From contig NC_090716.1 in assembly GCF_040954835.1 (NCBI RefSeq), positions 14,259,275-14,323,274 on the forward strand: 64,000 nt of DNA, given 5' to 3'. The notes under the pieces are model-generated. The model did not search any database. It had not been told where the DNA came from and saw only the letters and a list, made by a program, of their open reading frames with translations. This document shows, in pieces, positions 50,391-63,833 of this stretch. Positions within the stretch are counted from its first letter, which is position 1, and each line of letters begins with the position of its first letter. The position numbers and the translations under genes are program-made. This DNA comes from Lepisosteus oculatus (lineage: Eukaryota; Chordata; Actinopteri; Semionotiformes; Lepisosteidae).

Positions 50391-51189
50391 GTCCTTAGCT
50401 GGAAAGAAATGCAGCAGGCGTGTGAGCCCCCATGACCAAAGTTGGGAACCTCTGTTCTAACATCCCATGTAATCCAGCCATGTAATCAGAGTTATTCATC
50501 ATATTCGTCTCAGATAGGTTGGAAGAGAGGCAGGTCCCTCTCCAATAGCACTGCCCCAACTGCACAGCACTGCCTGCAAGTGTTCACCACAAAGTAAAAT
50601 GGATATTATAGTCTTAGAGTTAAGATAAGAGTACCAAGAACTTGGCGGTTTGTCTGATAGAGCATGTTAAAGGAATCCCTCTTGAACTGGGGGAACTAGG
50701 GTTACCAATCCAGTTCCTGGCACACCAGTGTGTCTATAGGTTTTTCTTCCGATTCAATTCTTAATGACCTAAATTAACACAATACTGGTTTAATTGGACC
50801 AATTTGGCAGTTGTTTCAGCTCTTTTCAGTCCTTCAAATGCTTTAAAGAGACTTAAAAGACTCACAGTCTCATCATTCCTCCAGGATCAGCATTGGATAC
50901 CTACTGTAGAACTTGAATAAAGGAGACTGGGAGACAGGGAATTTTAATAAGCCTTTGGGTTTTCTAAAACAAAATGTTTTAAATCTGTCAGTGATATGTG
51001 TATTTCTGAATTATATTCATTAGTTTTCATACATACAGTATATGTATAGAGGGTATCACACATTGAAAATGTATTTTGTTATATTTTGTTTTTTTCCCCA
51101 AAGATACTGCAACATCAATAAAAAAAATCTTTAAGGATATGTCTCTTTTCCACACAAATAGGCTGTCATTAATACCTTGCGCCTACACT

Positions 51190-51297
51190 TGATAAATTCA
51201 AGTTTCGGCTGTGTTTGTTGTGTTTCTTTTCTTCTCTTTTCTTCCTGGAATAAACCTTTACTTGTTATTTTGCAGCCTACACATGCTGACGCAATGT
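51190..51297 (+). mobile_element. Penelope-like 3' end fragment
   Basis: It contains gtttcggctgtg, a T/C-rich run, ggaataaacctttacttg and tgcagcctacacatgctgac, in the same order as the 3' end at 63739-63833. No coding part is attached. Confidence 0.65.
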
Positions 51298-51872
51298 GAA
51301 CTTCTTCAAAGTTTTCTTTTTGCCACTTTGAAGCCTACTTTGTCTTTTTCTTGTTGTATGTAATTATTGTAATAATTAAAGTAAAATATATGTTACAATT
51401 TTAAATAGATTTAGTTCAATCTGCTCAGTTCAACAGTTCAATCTGTTGTACAGTAAAGCTAGAGGATTATTACCAATGTTTGTAGAGTTAAATTCATATT
51501 TAAGCATGTTCAGTAACCATCTGCAGTTTACTGCATATTACTTTACATGCATGCTTCTTGTTTAACCTAAGTATGATTATGTTTAAATACTGCTAGTAAC
51601 AAACATAACAAATACAACAAGCCAACTGCTCCAGATTGTGTTCTGTTTATGAAAAGTGTTCCTGTGCACTGCTGGAAAACTGGGCCAAAAGATTTGCTAT
51701 TTAATTTTTCTATGGATGAAAAACAAATACCTGTGTAGTACATTATCATAAAATCAGCACTGCTAATCTGTTGTTTTCTGAAATGCATAAATAAGTTTGC
51801 TCACAAATATTAAGTAGAATTAAATTAATCAAAAGGAAATTATGTAAGCAATGCAAAGAATTTCAGCATATC

Positions 51873-51896
51873 TAATAGTAATAGTAATAGTAATAG
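51873..51896 (+). repeat. (TAATAG)4 microsatellite
   Basis: Four perfect TAATAG units in tandem. Confidence 0.9.
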
Positions 51897-53159
51897 TGTG
51901 ACCAGCAGGGATGGAGGAGAGAAAAGAAAAACTGCTTTCCTGGTGTTAAAATGCTCTTCAGTTACTCTACATAGCATCTGTGATGGAGCAGCAAGAGAAT
52001 CCCCTTTGTAAGTATGTTTGATAAATTTTGCCCAGAATTATATTATCTGATTAAGAACACTTTTGCCAGTTCAACACAAAGAGAATGACAAACAACAATA
52101 ATATCTCTAGACTTGACCCATTTATCACAAGGACAGCAGTAAAGATAGGTTCCCCCACAACCATGGATCTTTAAGTCATACTTCAGCACCTTTGAAAACG
52201 TTGTATTAAAAAGCAAATTTAATAAGTAATGTTTGATTACTGAGAGTGATTTAAATGAAAAAGTATTTAAATGAAAACAGCATTCCCATTTTTACCTATG
52301 ACACCTGAAATGACTGCAATAAAACTAAACTCAAAATCAACCAAACCTCTAATGTACTTCATTTGTTGGAGCAAATTTCCCCTGTGGCACATTACTGCAA
52401 CTGCTGATCAACTGTCTTTAACCCTGTACAGTAGTTGCTCATCTTACATCCTGCAAGGACACACTGAAAAAATGCAAAAACAAAGAAATCTTTCTTAACG
52501 TGCCCTAACATTTTTCTTTACTTTGTCCTTCACTGGCTTAAAAATGCCTAAGGGTTATACATTTTTTTATTTATTTTAGTTTAAACTAGTGTAACAGTTT
52601 ACACTACCACACTACTATATAGTTCACACTTCATAACATACTGTTCATGTATTTCTCAGTGTCAGCACTGTTTCCAAACATGCCGTTTTTTGTATGATAC
52701 ACAAGATTAGCATGCAAATTATTTTGCTAGATATTAAAGCTCACAGTGTCTACAAATTTGATCCAATATTGCAATACATAAGCAACCTACATTGCTAAAG
52801 AATTAATGAAGAGCTTTGCTCTTCCACTTAATCAAGTTTAACATAAAATTATAATTATAACCTTACTACAGTACATAAAACTTAAGCAACTAACAGACAA
52901 ATTCAATATTAATAGGCTAATATTTGATCTATAAGAGGCATAGAACAGCACTGTTGTTATGACAACTATGAATTAGAGAATATTTTCCTTAAGAGATTTT
53001 ACACTTGACAGTCCTACACTTGAGAAGAAATAAATTTCCCCGTTTTGCAATCAGAGGAGGAAATGACAGTCTGTAAGGAAATCTAGCGAAAAAAAATATT
53101 ATTTATCCCATAGGACAAGAAATACAGTAATTTTAAAATTACTTTGTAGAATTGGTTTA

Positions 53160-53420
53160 AAGGTAAAAAATGAGCCATTTAGCCCATCTCAATGTTTGTT
53201 AGCTTCTAGACAATTTATCTGAGAATCTCAGTCAGATCTTTCTTGAAAGAAGTCTGGGTATTGACTTCAATAACATGGCTAGGCAGGTAGCTCCAGACGC
53301 ACAACACCTTTTACAAGACTTCAGTTCCCCTCCATTTCATTTCTCTTTTCATTATTGTTTGTCTCTTGGCAGGAAAATATGCATTTAGAATGCTTACACA
53401 TTTTCTGACAACATATGTGA
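53160..53420 (-). repeat. LINE-like 3' fragment
   Basis: Segments gagccatttagcccatctcaat, tagacaatttatctgagaatc and gtctgggtattgacttcaataacatggctaggcagg belong to a recurrent fish repeat that is also seen, more decayed, at 39435-39640. Family unnamed. Confidence 0.45.
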
Positions 53421-55789
53421 CCCTGGAAAAGAAGGATCTTATGGCACGCAATCTTTCCTCATTTAACACTTTGCTTTACATTTAAGCTAAAAGTAATGGT
53501 TTCGATGATTACACAATTGTGAACCTATTATGGGATGACTTGGGAAGTTGCCACAGTGAAGAATTACATGAAATATAAATTAAATATGTGAAGTTGTGTA
53601 ACTTCTGATTGTTAAAAACTCAACAGCCACATTTTAGTGCTTGTTTTCTAATGCTATAAAATAATCAGTCATTATTTTTGGCACTGTTGGCTTTTTTGTT
53701 TCCAGTCTCCCCATGTGTGGGAAGAACGTAGATAGTGTAACAGTGTCTAATTTACCAGAAATCAGCCCCCATTAAAGAAGATCTACCTGTGTGTTTAACA
53801 TTGTTCTCTGGAACAGATCGGCATGCAGTGTCAGTGCCAAGAACGCAGGACACTGTAAACTCTGTTCCGTGATGTGCTGTACTGGCAGGTGCTAAGTGTA
53901 AATCGACAAAGGAAACTTCATACGCCCTGCAGCCTGTGTGACAGGAGTAATCATAGCCCTCTGCAGACATAATTACATTTGCTTTGCCTATATATGTTTA
54001 AATTAGTCACCTAAGAGATCTTTTCTTTCAGTTAGTCTTACACACTTTCTTTTCGCCTATGAGGCATAAGAGTAATAACAACCAAAGAAAACATTTTGCT
54101 TTAAAGACACAGCTCACCCAAAGCGAATACATTCAATCAGATCAGATGAAACTTCATAGAAGGAACGTTTCCCTTGCATGAAGACTTGTGAGATTTGCCA
54201 GATTTATTCTTTGTTTGAGACTACATTGCTGCTTTTTTTATATTATTTGATCGGTTTTTATTTTTTGTATTTAATAGGGATACAAACAAGTGAACTTCAG
54301 TTTCTAATACTGACCAATACAAACTGGCTTTTGTACATTTGTGGAAAAACTAAATTGTTTCATTATATTTTTTATCAACACATTAGACAGTTTTGACCAA
54401 AGTGAGAGCTTTTCTAGTCAAGATTACTTCAGCGGGCTACTCACATTAGTCTGACTGAAAAGCTACAGTTTGTGTTGAGTAAGAGAGTGTAACTCCTAAC
54501 CTGTCTTTAGTTTGTGGAAACAGTAATAGGGAGGAGAATGGCATAAATTTAATGTGGGGGGTGCTTAGAAAAAAATGGAAATAGATTTAATTGATTGTAA
54601 TAATCATATAATTTGTCATTTAAAATGCAGGCCCAATATGATCTCAATACGATCAAGGAATTACAATTTAAACTCACAGGCTGCAATGATTCTACATTTT
54701 TATGTGGTATTTTATTCATTATTTTCTCAATTGTGAGCACACATTAATGGAAATAATACTTCCAGGTTTATTTTATTTTCAGGGCCAACAGAAGCAGACT
54801 GTAACATATAAAAAGTGAACCCACAGATGAGTGAAATATACTTCATTTTGTTTCATGGTGTAGGTGTTATCTATGGAAACGCAATTTACAGCCTTCATAC
54901 TGAGACTGTGGTTAGTCTGTCTCATCAGGCCAGAGCTTATCTGGGGTTCTGTTGTGTTACCTGACCTGAGTATAGAGTACATACAGTACTGTAGTACCTC
55001 CTTATGGGTCCTAGTCCATCACAAGGGTCCTCAGCAATACTGGGACCCATTTCTGCATGCCGGTCATACTATTACAATCAAGGTAAAATGCCTTGTTCCA
55101 GGCAGGAAAGTCTGCAATAGAGACTAAGGCCCTGCATTTGGAGGTCAGGAGCCCTACCAACTACTATATGCTGCTTCTTGGAACATCCCAAACCCCATAC
55201 AGTACCTTCCTGGTTTCACTGAAGGGTTTACTGGACTCTTATTGTCCACTGGAATGTCAGTGAAACAAGCTTAGTAACCCAGTAAGCTCCTACAGCACTT
55301 TTGCTCTTACTGCTGTTTTTATTGTAAACATTGTTGCAGCTCTTCTGTATGACCTTCACTGGATGGAGTCGCTATATTTAATACATATTATAATATTTCA
55401 CATGTAATAAATTACTTTTTTAACTTCCTACTGCAGATTGAGGTATGTGATGGTGGTACTCTTGCTCTTGATATACTGTATACATGGTTCAAGAAGAGTA
55501 ACATTATAATAAGTCTCTTAGTGAAATGAAAGAAGAATTCCCCAGCAGGCAAAAAAAAAATGTCCGGATGGACTTGAATTTGAAACAGTACTATTTATAT
55601 TCATTTTATTGTACTATTTATAGAGTTGAATGACTTCTCGTATAGGTTAAAAGACACTTGCAAAAAGGAATCATTTTTTAAAAGCTCAGGGCTCCCTTGC
55701 AAAATTTCCTCAATATCTCATGAATTGTCTTCTGGGTGAATAGTTGCAAAAAGGCAAATTTTATTCAGTATGAGAAGATTCAAAGTAGG

Positions 55790-55880
55790 TGAGTGTGTAC
55801 TGCACGTGCCTGTCTGTGTGTGTCCTGCGATGGACTGGCATCCCATTCAGAGTGGATGAAGTGGTTAGATAAGAATGGAA
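55790..55880 (+). repeat. V-SINE-type 3' fragment
   Basis: The run gtgtgtcctgcgatggactgg, then catcccattcagagtggatg, is the V-SINE 3' core followed by a gtggttagataagaatgg tail. Confidence 0.65.
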
Positions 55881-57544
55881 GGAAGATTCCTACTCTTTCT
55901 GTAGTTCTCTTTAATGTCACAATTGCAAATATACCAATACATTCAACCACAGTGAAAACTTTGACATTGCCATTTTGCAGTGTTTTTTTTAACAAATAGT
56001 TAATTAATTTATTTTTATTTTTTTTTCTCCACGCATACTTTAACAGAGTCACACTTGAAGAGATAAAAAACAAGCTTTTCTCATTCACTGCAGATACCAG
56101 GAAACAATACTATTTCTATCTCAAAAAGATCTTATGAGTAAACCAACTTGACCTGTTTTAACAGCCTACAAAAAAAACAACAACAAGACATAAATTAGAA
56201 GAAAAAATATTGTTTTATTATTTTGTTCCTTAGGATAATTTTAATGTCTGCCCAGCTCAGAAACTATTTTGTGAACGTGCACGATCTATTTTTTTTTTAA
56301 AGATTATCACACTCACTTCCCAGGTTTCTTCACTCATTAATGAACCTCAAGCAATGAATATGGACATGGACAGAAAATTGTCATAGTTTTTTTCATTGTT
56401 ATGCAGTGAAGAGCGTGGACATCCAAGATGACAGTAATACTTTATGTGACCCTGAACTTGCTGCACCAGTTTGATATATTTTTGGAGAAACTTACATTTT
56501 TCAAAAGTGTTGAAACCAAGAACTTTAAAGTATGTTTCAAATGATGAATTTCATATTTCCAAAAATGACCAATGTACTGAATCACAAACTCCTGAACTCT
56601 GGTCTTTAAGAAACAATCTGTACAGATTCAAAACAAATTCAAAACATAAAACAACTGACTCAATGTAGAAAAACTTGTAAATTAAAAAAATGGAAAGAGT
56701 GAATGAGATTGCTAAAATTATTTATTTGGGACAGTCTAATCTAGAATCTCTATTTTTATTAATGAAATTTAAACTTTCCATAAATTTTAATGAGTGAGCA
56801 CTCAAGTGTTTCCTTATCCATATCTTAATAAATAGTTTCCTGACTTATTTTTCTTTTAACAGCCCATCAGACTAAAAGATTTGTGATTTACAATACCTGA
56901 GTTTACCAGAAATACCTGACTACAGGGAAGTTATGGAATGTCTGTCTTTAATAATATGACACCTTTAGTTTACATTTGCTATGAAATTTAATACATGTGC
57001 CATCATGGTCGAGATAATGTTGAAAAAAAACATCTGCTCAGTTTACAGATTTTCAATACAGCAACCAAATAATATACAGATTTCAACTGGATGGTATGTC
57101 CTTCACCTCAACACAACTCCTTAAGGCAACTTCAACCTTGACCTGGACACAGCAATATTATTTCATTATGTAGGCCATCATATCATGTCATTTTTCAGCT
57201 TTTGCACTTTTCCACATGAGCTCCGCTGTTCTTCTAAACCTGCAACAATGTCTATAACAGCATTCTTTACTTTTACAGTACAGCACCAATGGAATCAAAC
57301 ACCACAATCAATCAAACATTTAATGTATAAAAAACTATGAAGAATGCCCCGCACTAACAGGCTGAATGAATTGAACTTGTTTTTGTCTTGGGACAGAAAA
57401 GACTATTTCACAAAAATCTGATTCAAATCTCCTCATAATTTCCTTAAATAACACTGTACTGCTGTACTGACTCTCAAACCCCTGAACTGTCCTTAAGAAA
57501 CAATTTGTTGTATAGATTCAAAATTCTGAATGATACTGCGAAGT

Positions 57545-57830
57545 ATTCCACTGTACATTTTCTTCAGAATAAATACTAAAACAAACCACAAAACTCAAGT
57601 GGAATTTACGTAGAAGTGCACATAAACCCAAAAAACAGGAGGAACTTATTTACCCAAAGTTTTGTGGACAGTATGGAACAACCTTTCCAACTACTGTTGT
57701 TGTTGTTGAAGCCAATACCATGGATCCTCTCAAGAAATGGCTGGATGTTCATTAGTAGTAACTAACTACTAAACAGGTTAGATGAGCCAAGTGGATCATG
57801 TGCACATTTTCATATGTTCTTTTTGCTGTT
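57545..57830 (+). repeat. Non-LTR retrotransposon (CR1/L2-like) 3' tail
   Basis: The pieces ggaggaacttatttacccaaag, gtatggaacaacctttccaac, cctctcaagaaatggctggatg and ttagatgagccaagtggatc occur in the order of the 3' end of a common LINE, which finishes in catatgttctt. It also contains (TTG)4. A shorter related tail lies at 58340-58455. Confidence 0.5.
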
Positions 57831-59334
57831 ATGTTTGTCTGTAAAACGTTATGACAAAGGAATTTTAAATATCTTGGGCTAAAGAATTTATTATATTTTT
57901 TTAGCTAGCTATCCTTAGGGGTTCTCATTTCCTCTTCGTTCCTTACAAAAAGGGAGCATTTTATTTCTTCTCAAGTACTGTATTAAAACCTGCCAAATAT
58001 AACATTTCATTGGGAAAATATTCTCTAATTCAAAATTCTGTCAAAACTATGTTCTATGCCTCTAAAAGGCCTGCTATTGAATAGAGTACTTCTGTCTGCT
58101 TCATGCCCATTGCTTACGTTAGTGTCCTGTAGTAAGGTTAATATTGGAGTACTGCAGAAAGGTTTGGAATAGTGTGCTGTAGCAAGTTTATTGTTGGTTT
58201 ATTGTAGTAAAAGTCAGTTTTGGAATACTATTGTACTGTAGTATGGTTAGTGCAATGATTAAATAAACTGGAGTGGAAATAAAACCCTGTAAATTGCTGT
58301 GGGAGTATGCAACCAGTTATCCATCTGTGTTATTGAGGCTTTGGCTTCTTGGCTGGAAGAGAACTTTGAATCAAAGCCTCTGACTACCAAATGGACTAGA
58401 TGGCCTGATTTGCCTCTTTTTAGTTACCAACTCTCTTATGTTCCTATGTTTCAGTCATTTCATACCAATAAATCCTAAAGCAAAGTATGAGAAAAATGAC
58501 ATGAAATCAGAATCCACAGTCAATTACTGTAAAACGACAGCCAAAGCAAGCAGAGTTCAATAGTAAAGAACTACCACAAAACACGTTATTTAAGGCCAAT
58601 AAAATAGTTTAGGTGCCTTTTTTACAGAACCAAGGCTAAATCAGGAAAGGCAGTCCACATTCCTTAGTACAGAGGCCTTTGAAAAGTGTATTTCCATAGG
58701 TTCCATCATCTACAGTACATTGCAAAGCATAGCGAATCTAATCTGAGTACAGTTTAAGATGGTTCTGTTACAGGTCAGGGTCTCTGCTTTTATATTACTG
58801 CACACACATTTTGAGTAAAATTTGCAAAACGGACTGCAATTCTGGAAAGATTGTTTAGAAAATAAAATTGATGCAATGAATATTTCAACAGAATGAAACA
58901 CTTTGTAAACTGTGATAAACTGTGTAATGTACTGTATGATACTAGTGATAATTATACTTTTACTAATAACATTTCATAATGTATTCCAATAACTAGGACT
59001 GTTTCAAACACAGTACATCATTGGTGTAAAACAGATCATCGCCATTATTTCCTGAATCAAATTGTAAAGTCCTGTTCCTTTGTATTATTGCATTTTCTAA
59101 TCGCAGGGCACACACACAATTTATTAACACCATCTAACCTGGCCAGCGTGTTACTATTATTGCTAATTTGGCAGGTGCTTGAGTGTTCTGCTGGATCAAT
59201 CTGAGTAAAGAGCCTTGCTCCAGGGTCCAATTGCAATTGCTCTACATGGGATTTCAACCCACATCTTTCCAGTTCCTGTGTGGAAAACCCTGACCACTTC
59301 CCTAAGCTGCTGTGAACCAAAGAAAGTATTTGGG

Positions 59335-59420
59335 AGTCAGGAAAAAAATGGATTACCTGGAGAAAATCCACATAAAACATTGAGACAATATGCAAACTCC
59401 ACAGAATGTGCCCACATCTG
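59335..59420 (-). repeat. Short V-SINE-like fragment
   Basis: The segment acctggagaaaatccacataaa, then aatatgcaaactccacagaatg, matches the 5' core of V-SINEs in minus orientation. Adjacent 59170-59290 resembles part of the SINE family at 15145-15412. Confidence 0.45.
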
Positions 59421-60356
59421 GAATACATTTTAAATATGAATACTTAAATGTATTGTGCCAGACAGTGTTTTTCAGACCTAATCCATTACAAACAAAAGGT
59501 CTTCTAGTTTTAACTTAACTCGTTAACGACTACCTAATGACTGCAGGTAACGATATTAAAGTTATTATGAAGTTCACAGTCTTAACTTTCAATCATTTTT
59601 ATGGTATAAATCCTAAACAATATATTTAATAGCATCAAAAATTAATTTTAAAATGTTCCATGGAAAATGCCTTGCTCTAATAAATTAAAATAACCTCTTA
59701 TTGCGAAGCAGAAGAGCATCAGCCTAATGAAACATTGGCAGAGTTTTTGGTCATATTGTTTGAAGAGCTGAAGTGACAGTAAAATAGAAACCAAGACTTA
59801 CCAGATTTGAAGAATGGGGTCTAATATTAGAATGTCTATTGTGAAGGTGTCCTGTTTGAGTATACAGAGATTCTGCAATGCAACAAGTCAGTGTGGATTC
59901 ACACACGTATTGCTGAAGGTCTGTTTCTGTTGTACAACTCTAAAAATGTGACAACTTAAAGAGGATGCTCTTCTGCCAATCAGATTTTTTTGTACTCACT
60001 TCCTCCTCAAGTTCATTGGTTACTTTGCAGTTTCAGACCAGGTAATCATTTGCATAGGGAGGCAAAAGGAAAACACACCTGACACAGGTGGACTTTCTCT
60101 CTGTCTTACTTTCATTCTTTGTGCCAAGACAAACATGTTCTTATACTGTGTTTAAAGTGAATGCTCCGTCTTTTTGCAACTCTATTAAAACACAGGTGCT
60201 CCTATAAGAATTGACAGTAAAATTATTTAGGCTTCCACTAAAATAAATGAATTATACTGATTAAAATAAACACATATTTACTTTGTAATTGTTAGTATCA
60301 GTGTTGACATTTAGACTAAGAGTATTAAAATGAGTAGGAATACAAGAAGCATTCAC

Positions 60357-60474
60357 CTTGTTTAACAGCATCTGCAAAGATGACAGTGCAAGACCCAGCA
60401 TGTCCCAGCATTTCTTGGCTGCAGAGCTGGAGCATGCGGCTCTGTGTCTGAGAGGTATTTAAAAGGCAACCAAT
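60357..60474 (-). promoter_or_regulatory. EHF: Candidate EHF promoter and non-coding first exon
   Basis: On the minus strand an inverted CCAAT box (60474-60470) and a TATA-like ttttaaat (60464-60457) precede a GC-richer stretch. That stretch ends in caag followed by donor gtgaatg (exon end 60357). EHF coding exon 1 has an acceptor upstream of its ATG, so such an exon is expected somewhere here. The assignment is by position only, and the CCAAT-TATA spacing is unusually short. Confidence 0.25.
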
Positions 60475-62073
60475 CCAAAAACTGGATTAGTTGTGTTTCT
60501 AATGAAATACTGTAGCTTATATTCTGTACTGTATTCATTGACTCATAGGTAACAAATGAATATAATTATTTAAGGGAGTGTGAACATTTTCCAGAAATGC
60601 TGGACTCCCTTGTTTTATCCCTTGTACTAGATTTAGAAAGCTGCACTCACCCTGGTAATAATTTACAGGTTGTGATACCATTTGATTGTAAAGAACAGAG
60701 CACCTTTGAAAGACATGTTAACTTACACAATATCTTTTGATATCCATCTGCTTATTTGTTGACATTGACAGTCGACAGTAAAAACAGTATCTTCAATTTT
60801 AGTGTTGAAAAAAGTTCAAATCTGCAGGTCTTTCTTATTTTATGCCCATCCATTTTAGGTATTTGTTTTATTAATCAGCTTTGCATTATTAGCCCCTGTA
60901 CCTCCTGGTGAAAATGAGAATCTGTGTTCATACTCCTCCAACTCATCTACAGTGCATCAGTCAGTCGACAGAGGCCCTAACCACTTCAAGGGTCTAGGTG
61001 CCTGATAGGTCCCACAAGTTTCAAAACCTGGAAACCCCTCCTAACAAAAGCCTACCCAGCTCTTGTCATATTCATGTAGATTTGCACTGCCACTTGGGTA
61101 GTTTCCATCACTGTCAGTTAAAAACATGGCCAGGGATCATGGATTATACCTGTAACTTTCCTTTCCTGAGATTTTTTAATCCTTAATACCAGTCAAAGCA
61201 ACAAAACGATGGCTCCATCTTGGACAGTAGCAGAAAGACAATATTATTTGGTCAAAATTAGTTGAGAACAAAGTAGGATTTTCTCAGAATGATGATGAAA
61301 AAACTTGCTAAATAACTACCCAAATGACGTGTAAAATTGTGGAGGATTTTGAATGAATGTGAAAGTCCAGAGCCTCATTTTCGAATGAAATGCCAACACT
61401 ACATTTGTATAAGGACACCTTGATTGTTTCCTAGTTCAGTAGCTAATTGAAACTAAAATTTTCAAAAACAACTTTATAGTCAATTAATTGACAATTGTGA
61501 TTAGCAGTACTCGGTAGTGATCAGTAAAGTTTACTTAATCTGTTGCACTTTTTACTTTGTTTTGAAACTAAAAGGGTAAGAGGCTAGAGGCAAAGAAAGG
61601 AACTTCTGAAATGGATCCCAGAAGACCAAACAGAGTAGCCTCTCAACCAACAGAAAGATGAAGTCTGGGGAAGTTACTAGGATGTGAAGAGCTTGAAGAG
61701 CCAGAAATTTGGGATCTGTGGACTCTTATCTATTCTAACTACTGTGTTTGTGAGATTTCAACATTTCAATACCATGTCCAGCTATGTCAAGGTGCTGTAG
61801 AATTTTGAATAAAACCAAAAGTAGAGGACGAGTGCATTAAAATTCATGCACTAGCAACATCAAGAAAAACAAGACATAATTTAAATTTAAAGGCAGAGAA
61901 AGCACACAGTATCCAATGTATACTGTATACTCTAATGTATCCAAACACTGAACTGTAACAGTGATCGGTCATTTGTACAGCTCTGTAAATAACTGCAGAT
62001 ATAAGCTACCATGTCCACTGTAAACACACATCACAACAAAGAGCATCTAACATATAACACATTAATACATATG

Positions 62074-62287
62074 TGTCACGACCACCAGCCAGCGGAGATC
62101 AACACGTAAGCGAGCCAATACCGAGCAACGGGAATCAGGTGCGAATGGTATAAATAACCCGGCGTGCCGCACGGTAGAGCAATTGCAGGTGTGTTAACTC
62201 GTGCGGCGGCGCTTGTTAGTAGTAATCCGCTGCTGGTGCTGATTGGCTCGCTTACGTGTTGATCTCCGCTGGCTGGTGGTCGTGACA
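62074..62287. mobile_element. 214-bp element with perfect 46-bp terminal inverted repeats
   Basis: The termini (62074-62119 and 62242-62287) are exact reverse complements for 46 bp, beginning tgtcacgacc and ending ggtcgtgaca. A 5-bp direct repeat, atatg, flanks it (62069-62073 and 62288-62292). The element is GC-rich in AT-rich surroundings and contains gtataaataa. It has no plausible gene. Its TG...CA ends and 5-bp duplication suit a small solo LTR, while the long inverted ends suit a MITE. Confidence 0.85.
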
Positions 62288-63269
62288 ATATGTGCATTTA
62301 AACCATCAGTGCAGTGAAGGTGTATCAGTTCCCTTTTTTTTGCACAAGTTTCTTAAACTGTCCCAGGAATCTTTTTTCCTAAGAACATGCAGGACCGCGT
62401 AAAATATTTTATTATAGGAAACAGAATTCTTTAGTTTTCTGTTCTTTGCAAAGCTGCACTTTAACAAGTAAAATATTTTACAGCATTAATAATATGTATC
62501 CGATTCAGAATGACATAGAAACCTTCAGGAGGATTTTCAAGTGAATTACAGTATAAGGTCTTTTTTTTTAAATTGCCTTTCCAGTTTATGCAACTTTGTC
62601 CCTTTCTTCCGTATTTCAGAACTCAGTAGCACTCCAAATAAACAGTCATGGATACTATCAATGAGACTCTGTGCTCTGAGAAAAGCAGTCGATAGCAGTC
62701 TTTTTACAGCCTATTCAAATGTCATATGTAAAATGACTTATGAACAGTTCTTTTAATGAAAGGCAAACATGTTTGCATATGGGTGTCTATTTGGCTACAT
62801 GCCAAGAAGGGGACCAGAAGCTCTAGTGGAGGTTTTGTTTGAACAAATCACGGACTGTCTGCCCATGGTCTTGCAATGCAATGCTGGATACCTGGATACC
62901 AGTCACAGATGCTATAATTATGAGACCGACTCTTCACCAAGCCACCTAAGGAACCAGTAAACCAAGTATAAGTCTGTTCCTAAACATTTAGAATTTGAGG
63001 AGCATCAAGAGAACACCAAAGGGACAAAGTTCATATAAATCTAAAATACCCATGTCACTTCCTTGATGTGGTATACATTATTACAACTTTAAAGGCTGGG
63101 GTCATATGGCAAAACATTGCCCAAATCAGGTGGATGTGGGCATTGGTTTGGTCCAACTAAATTCTTGCATGTTTGAAGGGGTTTCAAAAATAGACAAACC
63201 TCCATATATCACAACAACGAAGATGATTGGAGAAGACACTAATAAACCTAGTCTGGACAAAGTTGGTTT

Positions 63270-63833
63270 CTAAATGCAAATTATGCAAATCACATTGGAG
63301 AAACAGGAAGGAGACTCGGAGACCGCTTCAGAGAACACGTCAGGGCTGTGAAGATTAAAGGTCTCTCCAAGCCCATTGTTTCTCATTTCACCTCTGACGG
63401 CCACGACCACACTAATCTCTCTTTCTGTGTTCTCAAAGACGGTTTTCCGAACTCATACATCAGAAAGACCACCGAAACTAAAATTATTCTGCAGTTAGGA
63501 TCACACATTCTCCCTTCCCTTAACGACAGATTACTGTTCTTTTAAATTTTCTCCATTCATTGGAAGTTTCATTTCACACCTCTCTGCACCCATTCTGACT
63601 TCACACCTCTTGATTGGCCTCTCTTTCTGTCCCCTGCTCCCACCTCTCACTCCTCCCCCCTCCCAGCCTTTGTTCTCCCGCTACTTTACCTTTGCCTACT
63701 GCCCTGTCTCTCTCACACCTGAAGAAGGCTCCACGGCTGAAACGTTGTGTTCTCTTTCTTCTTTTTTTCAGCATGGAATAAACCTATTACTTGTTCCTTT
63801 GCAGCCTACGCATGCTGACGCAGCTACCCACCT
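63270..63833 (+). mobile_element. Penelope-like element, 3' fragment with GIY-YIG end
   Basis: The open frame from about 63270 to the TAA at 63543-63545 encodes [34 protein letters not shown] and ends LNDRLLFF. It is the same C-terminus as the copy at 41190-42235. The 3' untranslated part carries the gcctctctttctgtcccc segment, the hammerhead-like motif and a tail ending tgctgacgcagctacccac. The 5' part of the element is missing. Confidence 0.88.
63715..63750 (+). ncRNA. Hammerhead-ribozyme-like motif in Penelope-like 3' end
   Basis: ACAC (63715-63718), CTGAAGA (63719-63725), AGGCTCCACGGCT (63726-63738), GAAA (63739-63742), CGTT (63743-63746) and GTGT (63747-63750) follow in hammerhead order. 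Stem I is the 4-bp ACAC/GUGU pairing. In this copy stem II is weaker (GGCU instead of GGCC before GAAA). Cleavage would be expected after position 63746 by analogy. Confidence 0.5.

Noticed and set aside
53752..53970. 72-codon minus-strand open frame examined as an EHF or ELF5 exon
   Set aside because: No PNT, ETS or other recognisable sequence and no convincing splice pair.
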